Part shown: one piece after another, positions 16,703 through 25,171 of the stretch
Layout: each line of letters begins with the position of its first letter
How positions within the stretch are numbered: the stretch's first letter is position 1
NCBI RefSeq assembly: GCF_007827955.1
Contig: NZ_VITR01000010.1
Location: forward strand, 186,001 to 250,000
Source of the DNA: Nitrospirillum pindoramense
Lineage (GTDB): Bacteria; Pseudomonadota; Alphaproteobacteria; Azospirillales; Azospirillaceae
Length of the DNA stretch: 64,000 nt
Direction of reading: 5' to 3'
Made by a program: the position numbers and the translations under genes
The notes under the pieces: model-generated
What the model saw: only the letters and a program-made list of their open reading frames with translations
Database searches by the model: none
What the model was told of the DNA's origin: nothing

Positions 16703-16900
16703 ATGACGCTCGCCGACTATCTTCAAGCCCAGGGGCTGACCGCCGCCGAATTCGCCCGGCGCATCGGGCGCAGCCGATCAACCGTCGGCCGCTGGTGCGC
16801 CGGCCTCCGCCACCCTGACGCCGCCGCCATGCGGGCGATCATGGAAGAGACCAAGGGGGCGGTGATGCCGAACGACTTTTTTGGTAGCTTCGAAGCGTGA
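16703..16900 (+). CDS. small helix-turn-helix protein, Cro-like
   Basis: A 65-residue protein that is almost entirely one HTH domain: LADYLQAQGLTAAEFARRIGRSRSTVGRWCAG. It starts at ATG 16703, divergent from the S24 repressor with 91 bp between starts, and probably acts as the opposing Cro-type regulator at the same operators. The TTGACA upstream would place the transcription start very close to the ATG, so a short or absent leader is possible. Confidence 0.78.
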   Translation: MTLADYLQAQGLTAAEFARRIGRSRSTVGRWCAGLRHPDAAAMRAIMEETKGAVMPNDFFGSFEA

Positions 16901-16991
16901 GCCGTTCCTTAGACCAAAAATTGGTTGTCTTCTACGGCTGTTCTTACTTAAATTTACCACTCTTGCATTTCATGCCATTAAAGGAATTGTC

Positions 16992-17690
16992 TTGGGCATT
17001 TCTTCATCTATCAAAAATCACCTTAAAAGGGCCGTCTTCGTAGCTATGAGCCTGGCATTCTTTGGATGCGCATCGGACGACCCAACGAAACTTTCCTTCA
17101 AGTCAAGCAACAGCCAATCACTCCTGCTCATGGAAATGGATCCCGTTGCAGGAGAATACGCTGCAAGCATCGCGTCATTTGATGAACCTAATAACTTTGT
17201 CACTCTGTCTTTGACGGGCGGGACAGGACGACTGTTCAAAAAATCGGCAAATTCAAATTATTCTTACGCCATCGTAAGTCCAGGGGCCTACGTTTTCACT
17301 GGCTTTATTCAGCAAGAATCCTGGGCGCTTTGTTTCCATGCCCGTACTTTTGCCTTTACCGTGGAGCCTGGACAAAGCCTTTATCTGGGTCACTTGAAGA
17401 CGCGCATTCATTTGGCGCAGCTACAGCAGCAGGTTTCCATGTTCGGGCCTATTTCGGTTCGTCAAGGCAACACCGTTTATTATCGGGACGGAATCCTGGC
17501 GCCTCAGATCCTGACCCCATCGGCAACCGATCTCAGCCGCGCACAACAATATGTTGACCAGTCCATGCCAAGAGTTCAGGCCACGCTAACCCCCGCCACC
17601 TACAGGTCAGCCAAGTTCGATGTCGGACACGACATTTTCGGCCATACCCTTTGCCTCGGGTACGGCCGTCAACCCCTGCCGAACAATTAA
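16992..17690 (+). CDS. hypothetical lipoprotein, low-GC orphan
   Basis: A 232-residue protein starting at TTG 16992, supported by AAAGGA six bases upstream. The N-terminus is a signal peptide ending FFGC (Cys26), a slightly non-canonical lipobox. The mature part is rich in Ser, Asn and beta-forming residues (YAIVSPGAYVFTGFIQ, FTVEPGQSLYLGHLKTR), suggesting a beta-sandwich envelope protein. I do not recognise a family. Base composition is clearly lower in GC than both flanks, suggesting horizontal acquisition. It converges with the BKACE gene, 29 bp apart. Confidence 0.68.
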   Translation: MGISSSIKNHLKRAVFVAMSLAFFGCASDDPTKLSFKSSNSQSLLLMEMDPVAGEYAASIASFDEPNNFVTLSLTGGTGRLFKKSANSNYSYAIVSPGAYVFTGFIQQESWALCFHARTFAFTVEPGQSLYLGHLKTRIHLAQLQQQVSMFGPISVRQGNTVYYRDGILAPQILTPSATDLSRAQQYVDQSMPRVQATLTPATYRSAKFDVGHDIFGHTLCLGYGRQPLPNN

Positions 17691-17719
17691 ATGCCACTGG
17701 GTTGGAAGGGGCGGTTCTA

Positions 17720-18559
17720 TTATGCTCCGAACCGCGCCCGCACGTCGTCCGCCGTCGCCGGCGGGCGCCCCATGAGCCGCCCGCCCTGGGCGGCGGCGGC
17801 CACCAGGGCGGCGTTGCCCGAGGCCAGGGCGCCATCTGGCAAGTGCAGGTTGTTCTCGAAGCCAACGCGGATGTGGCCGCCCAGGCCGGTGGCGGTCAGC
17901 ACGCAGGCGTTCTCCCGCCGGCCGAAGGCGCAGACCGCCCAGGGCACGTCGCCGGTGTTGTCCTGGGCCGCGTCCGCCACCGGCTCCAGGAAGGGCAGCA
18001 GGTCACGCGGGTCGCTGACCTGGCCGGCGGTGTAGCGGCCCAGGACATATAACAGGAAGTGCGGCACCTCCGGCACCACGCCGCGCCGGCGCAGATCGTG
18101 CCAGCGCAGCAGGTCGTCGCGGGAATAGAGGATGGTCTGCACCATGATCCGCTCCCGCGCCAGCCAGGCGAAGAAGTCGGCGGCCTCCTTCTCATGCGCA
18201 GCGTCGGGCGCCAGTTCGCGGATGGCGAGCGACACCGCCTCTGGCCTCAGGGCGCGGATGACGGCCATCTGGTGGGGCGGGTGATACAGGCCGGCGGCCT
18301 CCGTCGTCACCTGGACGACCAGGCGGTCACCCACGGCATCGCGCACCGCCCGGGTGGCGGCGGCATAGGCATCAGCGTCCAGCAGGTGGCGCCCCTGGGC
18401 GTCGCGCACGTGCATGTGGATCATGGCGGCGCCCGCCTCCAGGCAGGCGGCGGCGTCCCGGGCGATCTCTGCCGGGTCCAGGGGAATGGCCGGGTGGTCG
18501 GTCTTCAGCCGCCGGGCGCCGTTGGGCGCCACGGTCAGGATCACGGGATCGGCATTCAT
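17720..18559 (-). CDS. BKACE (DUF849) beta-keto acid cleavage enzyme
   Basis: A 279-residue TIM-barrel enzyme of the 3-keto-5-aminohexanoate cleavage family. Zn ligands are in MIHMHVRD near the N-terminus, followed by VQVTTEAAG and a late CAFGRRENACVLTATGLGGHIRVGFENNL. The family condenses a beta-keto acid with acetyl-CoA, giving acetoacetate and a new CoA ester. ATG 18559 is preceded by GGGGG. It lies 13 bp after the sigma-54 response regulator, last in the ABC transporter/two-component operon. It therefore probably breaks down the imported compound or a product of it. The substrate cannot be read from sequence. Confidence 0.88.
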   Translation of the reverse strand: MNADPVILTVAPNGARRLKTDHPAIPLDPAEIARDAAACLEAGAAMIHMHVRDAQGRHLLDADAYAAATRAVRDAVGDRLVVQVTTEAAGLYHPPHQMAVIRALRPEAVSLAIRELAPDAAHEKEAADFFAWLARERIMVQTILYSRDDLLRWHDLRRRGVVPEVPHFLLYVLGRYTAGQVSDPRDLLPFLEPVADAAQDNTGDVPWAVCAFGRRENACVLTATGLGGHIRVGFENNLHLPDGALASGNAALVAAAAQGGRLMGRPPATADDVRARFGA

Positions 18560-18572
18560 TCGGTTCCCCCAT

Positions 18573-19925
18573 TCATTCCGCGCCGCCAATGTTCAGGCGT
18601 TTCATCTTGTCGTACAGCGTCTTGCGCGGCACGCCCAGCGTTTCCGCGGCGCGCGTCACCTGGCCGCCGCTGGCGCGCAACGCCTCGGTGATCAAATGGC
18701 GCTCCACCCCATCCAGGATGTCGGCCAGGGGGGCGTTTGCGGTCGTTCCCCCCTCCGCGCCCGATATCTCATCCTCGGTCAGACCGAGCGCATGGCGGTC
18801 GGCGGCGTTGCGCAGCTCGCGCACATTGCCCGGCCAGTCTTTCAGCATCAGGGCGCGCAGCAGGGCCGCCGGCGGCTCGGCATAGGGCCGGCGGAACCGG
18901 GCCGCCGCTTGCAGGGCGAAATGCTGGAACAGTAGGGGGATGTCCTCCCGCCGCTCACGCAAGGGGGGCAGGGTGAGGCTGACGACGTTCAGCCGGTAAT
19001 AAAGGTCGGCGCGGAACCGGCCGGCATTGGCCAGATCCAGCAGGTTCTCCTTGGTGGCCGCCACCACGCGCAGGTCCACCGCCACCCGGTCGTTGCCGCC
19101 CAGCCGTTCCAGCGCCCGGTCCTGCAGCACCCGCAGCAGCTTGACCTGCAGGGCCGGCGGCATGCTCTCGATCTCATCCAGGAACAGGGTGCCGCGATGG
19201 GCGTATTCGATCTTGCCCACCCGGCGCTTGGCGGCCCCGGTGAAGGCGCCGGCCTCATGCCCGAACATCTCGCTTTCGAACATGCTTTCCGGAATGGCGC
19301 CGCAGTTAATGGCGACGAAGGGATAGGCGGCCCGGGGGCCGCCCTCGTGCAGAGCGCGGGCCACCTGTTCCTTGCCCGTGCCCGTCTCCCCCAGCACCAG
19401 CACGTCCACGTCCGTGCCCGCCAGGTCGGTCACCAGGCGGCGGACCCGCGCCAGGGCGGGGCTTTGCCCCAGCAGATTGCTTTCCACCGCCGCGTTCCGC
19501 TCCAGCGCCTCGCGCAGACGCCGGTTCTCCCGCACCAGGGCGCGCTTTTCCAGGGCGCGGCGGATCACCTCCACGAAATGCTCGGTGACGAAGGGCTTTT
19601 CAATGAAGTCATAGGCGCCGTCCTGCATGGCCCGCACGGCCATGGAGATGTCGCCCTGGCCGGTCACCAGCACCACCGGCAGTTCCGCATCCAGCGCCCG
19701 CGCCCGGGACAGCAGGTCCAGCCCGCTCATCCCCGGCAGGCGCACGTCGGTCACCAGGATGCCGGGCGTGTCCACCGACAGGTCGGCCAGCGCCGCCTCC
19801 GCCGTCGGGTAGGTCGTCACGGCCAAACCCGCCAGTTCCAGCGTCTGGCGCACGGTCAGGCGGATGATCTCCTCGTCATCCACGAACAGGACAACGGGAG
19901 TGATATCAGGCGGTTGGCTCATCAC
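18573..19925 (-). CDS. sigma-54-dependent response regulator, DctD/NtrC family
   Basis: A 450-residue three-domain regulator. The receiver domain has FVDDEEI and phospho-acceptor Asp60 in LVTDVRLPG. The AAA+ domain has GETGTGKE, the sigma-54 contact loop GAFTGA and the Walker B-type LFLDEIESM. The C-terminal Fis-type HTH is VTRAAETLGVPRKTLYDKM. It starts within the stop of the DctB-like kinase gene (20-bp overlap), so kinase and regulator form a pair. It should activate the sigma-54-type promoter found upstream of this operon at 24478-24493. The start may be the second Met, one codon in. Confidence 0.95.
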   Translation of the reverse strand: MMSQPPDITPVVLFVDDEEIIRLTVRQTLELAGLAVTTYPTAEAALADLSVDTPGILVTDVRLPGMSGLDLLSRARALDAELPVVLVTGQGDISMAVRAMQDGAYDFIEKPFVTEHFVEVIRRALEKRALVRENRRLREALERNAAVESNLLGQSPALARVRRLVTDLAGTDVDVLVLGETGTGKEQVARALHEGGPRAAYPFVAINCGAIPESMFESEMFGHEAGAFTGAAKRRVGKIEYAHRGTLFLDEIESMPPALQVKLLRVLQDRALERLGGNDRVAVDLRVVAATKENLLDLANAGRFRADLYYRLNVVSLTLPPLRERREDIPLLFQHFALQAAARFRRPYAEPPAALLRALMLKDWPGNVRELRNAADRHALGLTEDEISGAEGGTTANAPLADILDGVERHLITEALRASGGQVTRAAETLGVPRKTLYDKMKRLNIGGAE

Positions 19926-21747
19926 GCTCAGCTATGATCAAAGGCAGGGTCAGCAGGAAGACGGCGCCGGCGCCTTCACCGGGACGGGCCTCCCCATCGC
20001 GGGCCTCCAACTGGCCCCCATATTCCTGGGTGATGGCCAGGGAGATGGCAAGGCCCAGCCCCAAGCCCTGGCCGCCCGGCTTGGTGGTGACGAAGGGATC
20101 GAACAGGCGATCGCGCACGGCCGGGGCCAAACCGGGGCCGTTGTCCGCCACCGCCACCCGCACGGCGGGGCGGTGGTCCAGCAAGACCGGTTCGGCGGTG
20201 ATGGCGATGCGGGGCTCGGCAACCCCGGCCGTCGCATCCTCCGCGTTGCGGACCAGGTTGACCAGCACCTGCTGCAGCCGCACGGGATCGAAGGCCACGG
20301 TCACCTCCGGCACGTCCACCGTGACCTGCACCCGCGCCTCCTTCAGGCGGCGATCCAGCAGGGCCAGCGCCTCCTGCACCGCGCCGGGCAGGGGGACGGG
20401 TTGGGCCGGCCCCTCGCTGCGGCGGGAGAAGTTGCGCAATTGGCTGGAGATTTTGGCCATGCGGTCGACCAGGCCGGCGATGTGGACCAGGTTCTGGCTG
20501 ACCTCCGCCTGACGGCCCTGCTCCAGCAGCAGGCGGGCGTTGTCGGCCAGGGCGCGCAGGGCCGTCAGCGGCTGGTTCAGCTCATGTGTCACGCCGGCTG
20601 CCACCTGGCCGATCATGGCCAGCTTGGCCGCCTGCACCAGTTCGGCCTGGGCATCGCGCAGGTCGACCGTCCGCGCCTCCACCTGGCGTTCCAGGTCCTG
20701 ATAGGCGCGGTCCAACGTGTCCTTGGCTAGGCGCTGTTCACGCAGGCGCTTCACCCGCTGGCGTACATACAGTCCGGAGGCCAGCAGCAGAAGGAGCAGC
20801 AGCGCCACCCCGATGCGTGCCGTGGTCGCCGCCTGCTCCACCGGGTGGGCGTCCGCCGCCAACGCGATGGTCCAGCCATATCGGCCCAGGTCCCGTTCCA
20901 CCAGCAAGGCCGGATGAACCTGAAGGGACCGAGGCAGGACCAGGGGCGGATGCTCCAGCCCCACATACTCCCGGGTATCTTCCAGGTATTTCAGCGTCCC
21001 GGCATCCAAGGGGCGGCGGGCATGGAATTTCCATTCCGGCTTGGATGACAGGAAGACGACCCCGAAGCGGTCCGCCACCAGCACCGCGTCGTGAGAGACG
21101 CGCCAGCCATCCTCCAGCGCGTCCAGCACGATCTTGACGGCCAGCACACCCACACGCCGGCCCTCGCGTTCCACCGGCGCGGCGATGAAATAGCCGGGCA
21201 GCCGGGTCACCGTGCCCACGCCGTAGAAACGGCCCAGGCCCTTGTCCCGCGCGTCCTTGAAATAAGGCCGGTATGAGAAATCGACGCCGACATAGCTGTC
21301 CGGCCTGTTCCAGTTGCTGGACGCCACCGTGCGGCCCGCGGCATCCATCAGGTAGAGGACGGCGGAGCCGGCGCTGGCGTTCACCGCCTCCAGATACCGG
21401 TTCACCCGATCGACGTCGGCCGCGTCGGCCTGTCCGGCACCGGCCGCCGCCAGCGCCGCCACCGCCGGGTCGCGGGCGGCGACGGAAGGCAGGTAGTCGA
21501 AGCGCTCCACCGCGCTGTCCAGGTTGTTGGCGTAGATCTCCAACCGGTGGCGGGCGTCGGCGGCCACCGCCTCCACCGCCCGCCGCTCGGCATGGCCCAC
21601 CGCCAGCACCCACAGCCCCACGGCCCCCACCGCCGCCAGCAGCAGTGCCGCGATGCCGCCAGGTCGAATGGACAGTCGGGCCAGGGGAAGGGACCGCGCC
21701 AAGGCGGGATCAGTCGGTGGTGAGGCCGGCGCGTTCCGCCGCCTCAT
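19906..21747 (-). CDS. DctB-like sensor histidine kinase
   Basis: A 613-residue membrane kinase. It has an N-terminal helix (IAALLLAAVGAVGLWVLAVGH), a periplasmic double-Cache/PDC-like sensor of about 250 residues (including RPYFKDARDKGLGRFYGVG and GYFIAAPVER, as in DctB), a second membrane helix near 315, a coiled-coil linker, and the kinase core: AAGVTHELNQPL (phospho-His), NLVRNAEDA, VADNGPGLAP and GGQGLGLGLAI. DctB relatives sense dicarboxylates or other small acids outside the cell. Its start overlaps the ABC ATPase gene by 38 bp, tying sensing to transport. Confidence 0.93.
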   Translation of the reverse strand: MRRRNAPASPPTDPALARSLPLARLSIRPGGIAALLLAAVGAVGLWVLAVGHAERRAVEAVAADARHRLEIYANNLDSAVERFDYLPSVAARDPAVAALAAAGAGQADAADVDRVNRYLEAVNASAGSAVLYLMDAAGRTVASSNWNRPDSYVGVDFSYRPYFKDARDKGLGRFYGVGTVTRLPGYFIAAPVEREGRRVGVLAVKIVLDALEDGWRVSHDAVLVADRFGVVFLSSKPEWKFHARRPLDAGTLKYLEDTREYVGLEHPPLVLPRSLQVHPALLVERDLGRYGWTIALAADAHPVEQAATTARIGVALLLLLLLASGLYVRQRVKRLREQRLAKDTLDRAYQDLERQVEARTVDLRDAQAELVQAAKLAMIGQVAAGVTHELNQPLTALRALADNARLLLEQGRQAEVSQNLVHIAGLVDRMAKISSQLRNFSRRSEGPAQPVPLPGAVQEALALLDRRLKEARVQVTVDVPEVTVAFDPVRLQQVLVNLVRNAEDATAGVAEPRIAITAEPVLLDHRPAVRVAVADNGPGLAPAVRDRLFDPFVTTKPGGQGLGLGLAISLAITQEYGGQLEARDGEARPGEGAGAVFLLTLPLIIAERDEPTA

Positions 21748-22501
21748 GCCGCTGCTGCTCCTCCGACACCAGGCGCGACAGGTCGCGCTTCAGGGCGTTG
21801 AACTCAGGCGACGCGGCGTCGCGCGGACGCGGCATCTCCACCCGGATGTCGCGCTTCACGGTGCCGGGGCGGTAGGTCAGGACGACGATGCGGTCGGCCA
21901 GGTAGATGGCCTCCTCGATCGAGTGGGTGACGAAGACGATAGTCTTGCCCAGGCGCGCCCAGATCTTCAGCAGCTCATCCTGCAGGGACCGGCGGGTCAG
22001 GGCGTCCAGCGCTCCGAACGGCTCATCCATCAGCAGGACGGGGCTGTCCAGCGCCAGGACGCGGGCGATGGCCACGCGCTGGCGCATGCCGCCGGACAGA
22101 TCCTTGGGGAAGCGTTCGCCAAATTCCGAGAGGCCCAGCATGTCCAGCAGCTCGCGCACCCGGGCGTCGGCCGCGTCCTTGGCCATGCCCTTGACCTCCA
22201 GCCCGAAGCGGACGTTCTTGGCCACCGTCATCCACGGGAACAGGGCGTATTCCTGGAACACCATGCCCCGGTCGGGCCCAGGGTTCACCACCGGGCGCCC
22301 GCCTACGGTGATGCTACCTTCCGAGGGGTGGGAGAAACCGGCGATGGCGTTCAGCAGGGTGGACTTGCCGCAACCGGACGGGCCCAACAGGCAGACGAAC
22401 TCCCCCGCCGCGATGTCCAGGTTGATGTCCTTCAGCGCCACCACCTCATTCCCCGGGACGGCGAAGCGCTTATAGACGTGGTTGATCAGGATGTCGGACA
22501 T
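21710..22501 (-). CDS. ABC transporter ATP-binding protein, nitrate/sulfonate/taurine (SsuB/TauB) type
   Basis: A 263-residue ATPase with Walker A GPSGCGKST, signature LSGGMRQRVAIARVLA, Walker B VLLMDEPFGALD and H-loop VTHSIEEA. The MDEPFGALDALTR form is typical of the NitT/TauT family. It starts 3 bp after the permease stop. It powers import of a small anionic or amphipathic solute, and the same operon encodes a sensor kinase, a regulator and a BKACE enzyme. Confidence 0.95.
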   Translation of the reverse strand: MSDILINHVYKRFAVPGNEVVALKDINLDIAAGEFVCLLGPSGCGKSTLLNAIAGFSHPSEGSITVGGRPVVNPGPDRGMVFQEYALFPWMTVAKNVRFGLEVKGMAKDAADARVRELLDMLGLSEFGERFPKDLSGGMRQRVAIARVLALDSPVLLMDEPFGALDALTRRSLQDELLKIWARLGKTIVFVTHSIEEAIYLADRIVVLTYRPGTVKRDIRVEMPRPRDAASPEFNALKRDLSRLVSEEQQRHEAAERAGLTTD

Positions 22502-22504
22502 GGT

Positions 22505-23341
22505 TCAGTGCTCCAGCCCGCGATGCCAGCGCAGCAGGTGGTTGTTGATGCGGGTGACGCCGCTGTCGATGGCCAGGCCCAGCAGGCCGATGGTCAGCAT
22601 GCCGGCGATGATCTTGTCGGACCAAAAGTACTCCCGCGCCTCGAGGATGCGGAAGCCCAGGCCGTTGTTGACGGCGATCATCTCCGACACGATCACGACG
22701 ATGAAGGCGGTGCCGATGCCGATGCGCACGCCCGACAGGATGTAGGGCGTGGCCGCCGGCAGCATGACCCGGCGGAAGATGGTGAGGGGCCCGGCCCCCA
22801 GGTTGCGGGCGGCGCGCAGATAGATGCCGTCCACCTGGCGCACCCCGGCGATGGTGTTCACCAGCACGGGAAAGAAAGCGCCCAGCGAGATCAGGAAGAT
22901 GGCCGGCGGGTTGCCCAGGCCGAACCACAGGATGGACAGGGGGATATAGGCGATGGGTGGGATGGGCCGCAGCACCTCCACCAGCGGGTTCAGCCAGCGG
23001 AAGGCGGCCCGGCTGGCGCCCATGGCCAGGCCCAGGGGCAGGGCCAGCACGGCCCCCACCAGGAAACCCATGACGACGCGATACAGGCTGCCGATGGCGT
23101 CGGTGATCAGTTCGCCCGAAAATATCCAGGCGATATAGCTGCTGTTGGCGGGATCGAACGGCTCGGCCGGGGCCAGGTAGGCGCACCAGCGCACCGCCAC
23201 CGCCACGGGCGAGGGCAGGATCTTCGCATTGACCAAGCCGGAACTGGACGCCGCCTGCCAAATCGCAAGCAGCACGAGCGGCACGACGGCCCCCTGCAGG
23301 GCCGCCAACCAAGTGTTACGCCGCATTCGGGTACTCCCCAT
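22505..23341 (-). CDS. ABC transporter permease, SsuC/TauC type
   Basis: A 278-residue inner-membrane protein with about six helices and the EAA loop (GVRQVDGIYLRAARNLGAGPLTIFRRVMLP) contacting the ATPase. It is separated from the substrate-binding protein gene by 65 bp that hold an intrinsic terminator-like hairpin. Expression of the membrane components may therefore be lower than that of the binding protein. Confidence 0.94.
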   Translation of the reverse strand: MGSTRMRRNTWLAALQGAVVPLVLLAIWQAASSSGLVNAKILPSPVAVAVRWCAYLAPAEPFDPANSSYIAWIFSGELITDAIGSLYRVVMGFLVGAVLALPLGLAMGASRAAFRWLNPLVEVLRPIPPIAYIPLSILWFGLGNPPAIFLISLGAFFPVLVNTIAGVRQVDGIYLRAARNLGAGPLTIFRRVMLPAATPYILSGVRIGIGTAFIVVIVSEMIAVNNGLGFRILEAREYFWSDKIIAGMLTIGLLGLAIDSGVTRINNHLLRWHRGLEH

Positions 23342-23363
23342 GAAAGCGCGAAAGAAGCGGATC

Positions 23364-23400
23364 GAAAAAGGGCCCGCCGCTTTCAGGAACGGCGGGCCCT
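23364..23400 (-). terminator. intrinsic terminator/attenuator between binding-protein and permease genes
   Basis: On the minus strand GGGCCCGCCG pairs perfectly with CGGCGGGCCC across a 10-base loop (23370-23399) and is followed by TTTTT. It lies 7 bp after the binding-protein stop and 22 bp before the permease start, inside an otherwise contiguous operon. Partial read-through would give more binding protein than transporter. Confidence 0.8.
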
Positions 23401-23406
23401 GGAGCC

Positions 23407-24390
23407 TTACTGGATACCCAATTCCTTCTTGGCGTCGGCCAGCAGGTCCAGCTTCACGTAATCGGTGGCGGTCGGCACCTTGGCCATCTTGGACACGCCA
23501 TACTTCGCCATGGTCTCGGCCGTGATCTGGATCTGGGCCGGGTCGATGTCATAGCTGTACTGGGCGTTGCCCATGGCGCTGTTGAAGTCGGCCTCGGTCA
23601 ACTGCTTCTTGAACAGCGTCTCGCGCACATACTTGGACGCCACCTCCGGCTTGTCGATGAAGGTCTTGGTGGCCTTCACGAAGCAGCGCATGAACTTCTC
23701 GGCCACGGCCTTGTGCTTGTCGTGGAACTCCTCCGACATCACCAGGGTGCGCACGGGGCTGCCGATGGCGGTGTCGTAGGGCTTCATCACCTCGACGCCA
23801 AAGCCGCCGTTCACGGCCTGCGAGCCCTGCGGCTCCGTCTGCATGATGGCGTCCAACTGCTTCAGCATCAGGGCCTGGTTCAGGTCCGGATAGTTCAGGT
23901 AGACGATCTGCACGTCCTTGCCCGGCTGGTCGGACCAGGTGAGGTTGTTCTGCGCCAGCTCGGCGGCCAGCAGCACCTCCTGGATGCCGCCCCGGGTGAC
24001 GCCCACCTTCTTGCCCTTCAGGTCGGCGACCTTGGTCACCTTGGCGTCGGGCGCCGCCACCAGGCGGGCGCCGCCCTTGGCGAAACCGGCGACGATGTAG
24101 ATGGGGGCGCCGGCGGCGCGGCCGGAGATGGCGGCCTCGGACGCGGTGGCGCCCACGTCCAGCTCACCGGCCACCATGGCCTGCATGATATCGGGGCCCT
24201 TGGCGAAAATCCGCTCCTCCACCTTGATGCCGCAGTCGGTCAGCATCTGCGTGTAGGACACGGCGCCGAAGTGGGCCAGCTTCAGGTTACCCAGGCGCAC
24301 CACATCCTCGGCGGCGGCCGGCATGGCCAGGACGGCGGATAGGGCGCTGGCGCCGAATAGGGCGGAAACGAAAGTCTTCTTGGACTTCAT
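23407..24390 (-). CDS. ABC transporter substrate-binding protein, SsuA/TauA-like
   Basis: A 327-residue periplasmic protein with a signal peptide ending AMPAAAEDV. The mature part is a type II binding fold of the NMT1/TauA group: VRLGNLKLAHFGAVSYTQML, GELDVGATASEAAISGRAAG, DLKGKKVGVTRGGIQEVLL. It is the first gene of the operon. The ligand is unknown; relatives bind sulfonates, nitrate, thiamine precursors or aromatic acids. The sigma-54-type element 88 bp upstream and the terminator behind it indicate tight control and high relative expression. Confidence 0.93.
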   Translation of the reverse strand: MKSKKTFVSALFGASALSAVLAMPAAAEDVVRLGNLKLAHFGAVSYTQMLTDCGIKVEERIFAKGPDIMQAMVAGELDVGATASEAAISGRAAGAPIYIVAGFAKGGARLVAAPDAKVTKVADLKGKKVGVTRGGIQEVLLAAELAQNNLTWSDQPGKDVQIVYLNYPDLNQALMLKQLDAIMQTEPQGSQAVNGGFGVEVMKPYDTAIGSPVRTLVMSEEFHDKHKAVAEKFMRCFVKATKTFIDKPEVASKYVRETLFKKQLTEADFNSAMGNAQYSYDIDPAQIQITAETMAKYGVSKMAKVPTATDYVKLDLLADAKKELGIQ

Positions 24391-24713
24391 CTTAGGTGCC
24401 TCCCGGGCTTTTGGATCGAAGGCCGCCGATCATTGCCGGCGTTCCTGGGTACGCGTACGCTTGGTGGCGACCAGCATAGCAGAAGGCGTGCCAGTCAACC
24501 TGTCATGACATCGAAAACGCGCCAACCCCAGCGTACCTGCGGGTTCGTAGCATGGCCACCCGATGACGGGAGGGGGCGTCCAGCGGCCGATCCGGCGGTT
24601 TTCCCGGCAGAGACGGGTGCGGTCTGTAACCTTTTCCGCCGTTGTTGTGGGTGGTGCTGTCCCCGCCGATGGTTCAGGATCGTCTCACTCATCACGGGAG
24701 GAAACCGACGCCC
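24391..24713. promoter_or_regulatory. 323-bp divergent intergenic region upstream of the transporter operon
   Basis: No gene is visible here. It holds the sigma-54-type element at 24478-24493 facing the minus-strand operon. Other features are a GTACGCGTAC palindrome around 24450 near the predicted transcription start, and a TGTCATGACA palindrome at 24501-24510 just upstream of the -24 box. On the plus strand, GGGAGGAAA at about 24696 serves the small membrane-protein gene. A typical enhancer site about 100 bp upstream of the -24 box was not identified by eye. Confidence 0.5.
24478..24493 (-). promoter_or_regulatory. sigma-54 (-24/-12) promoter of the ABC/two-component/BKACE operon
   Basis: Read on the minus strand, TGGCACGCCTTCTGCT matches the consensus TGGCACGN4TTGCW at every fixed position except one (C for the first T of the -12 element), with correct GG-to-GC spacing. 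It lies 88 bp upstream of the binding-protein ATG, and the operon encodes its own GAFTGA-type activator. The predicted start is near 24467, giving a leader of about 75 bases. Confidence 0.8.
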
Positions 24714-25091
24714 ATGCCGGGGAGCATCTTGTTCCGAGCTATGCTGGCCGGCACGGCGCTGCAGGTGGCCATGGTGGTGGCCGGCCACTACGTGCCGGTG
24801 ATCGCCGATTTCTTCGCCGTGGGGGGCATGACCATCTCCGCCCTTGCCGGCTTCCTCTACGGCCGTACCCGGACCGGGCTGTCCATCGCTGTCATGGGCG
24901 GCGCGTTGGTGGGCGGCGCCTGCGCCCTCATAGGCATTCTGGTGTCGTGGCGGCTGGGCGACGTGCCCGCCGCCATCCTGGCGCTGGGGACGGCGCTGTC
25001 CGTCTTCACGGGGGCGCTGGGTGGCCTGGCCGGCTGGTTGTTTCGGGACGGGTACCGGGGCAGGTGGTGGCACGACGCCGCTGGGCGGTAG
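24714..25091 (+). CDS. small integral membrane protein of unknown function
   Basis: A 125-residue protein with about four hydrophobic helices (MLAGTALQVAMVVAGHYVPV, ISALAGFLYGRT, AVMGGALVGGACALIGILVS, AAILALGTALSVFTGALGGL). ATG 24714 follows GGGAGGAAA. There is no family I can name. It precedes the S9 peptidase by 80 bp on the same strand and could share its transcript. An ORF in another frame extends from 24563 into the peptidase, but its early part does not resemble protein. Confidence 0.7.
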   Translation: MPGSILFRAMLAGTALQVAMVVAGHYVPVIADFFAVGGMTISALAGFLYGRTRTGLSIAVMGGALVGGACALIGILVSWRLGDVPAAILALGTALSVFTGALGGLAGWLFRDGYRGRWWHDAAGR

Positions 25092-25171
25092 GCTTGGGAA
25101 GCGTTTTGGGTTATGACGGCCGCCAAGCGGCCGCAAAGGCCGATGGGGTTCCTGCCTTTCTGGAGAGCTTG

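Noticed and set aside
15497-17690. Possible small prophage around the S24/Cro pair
   Set aside because: No integrase, structural, lysis or replication genes, and no attachment-site repeats are visible. The neighbours are ordinary metabolic genes.
24563-25171. N-terminal extension of the S9 peptidase frame by about 200 residues
   Set aside because: The extension overlaps the small membrane-protein gene in another frame. The real start at 25172 has a GGAGAG site and gives a normal signal peptide.
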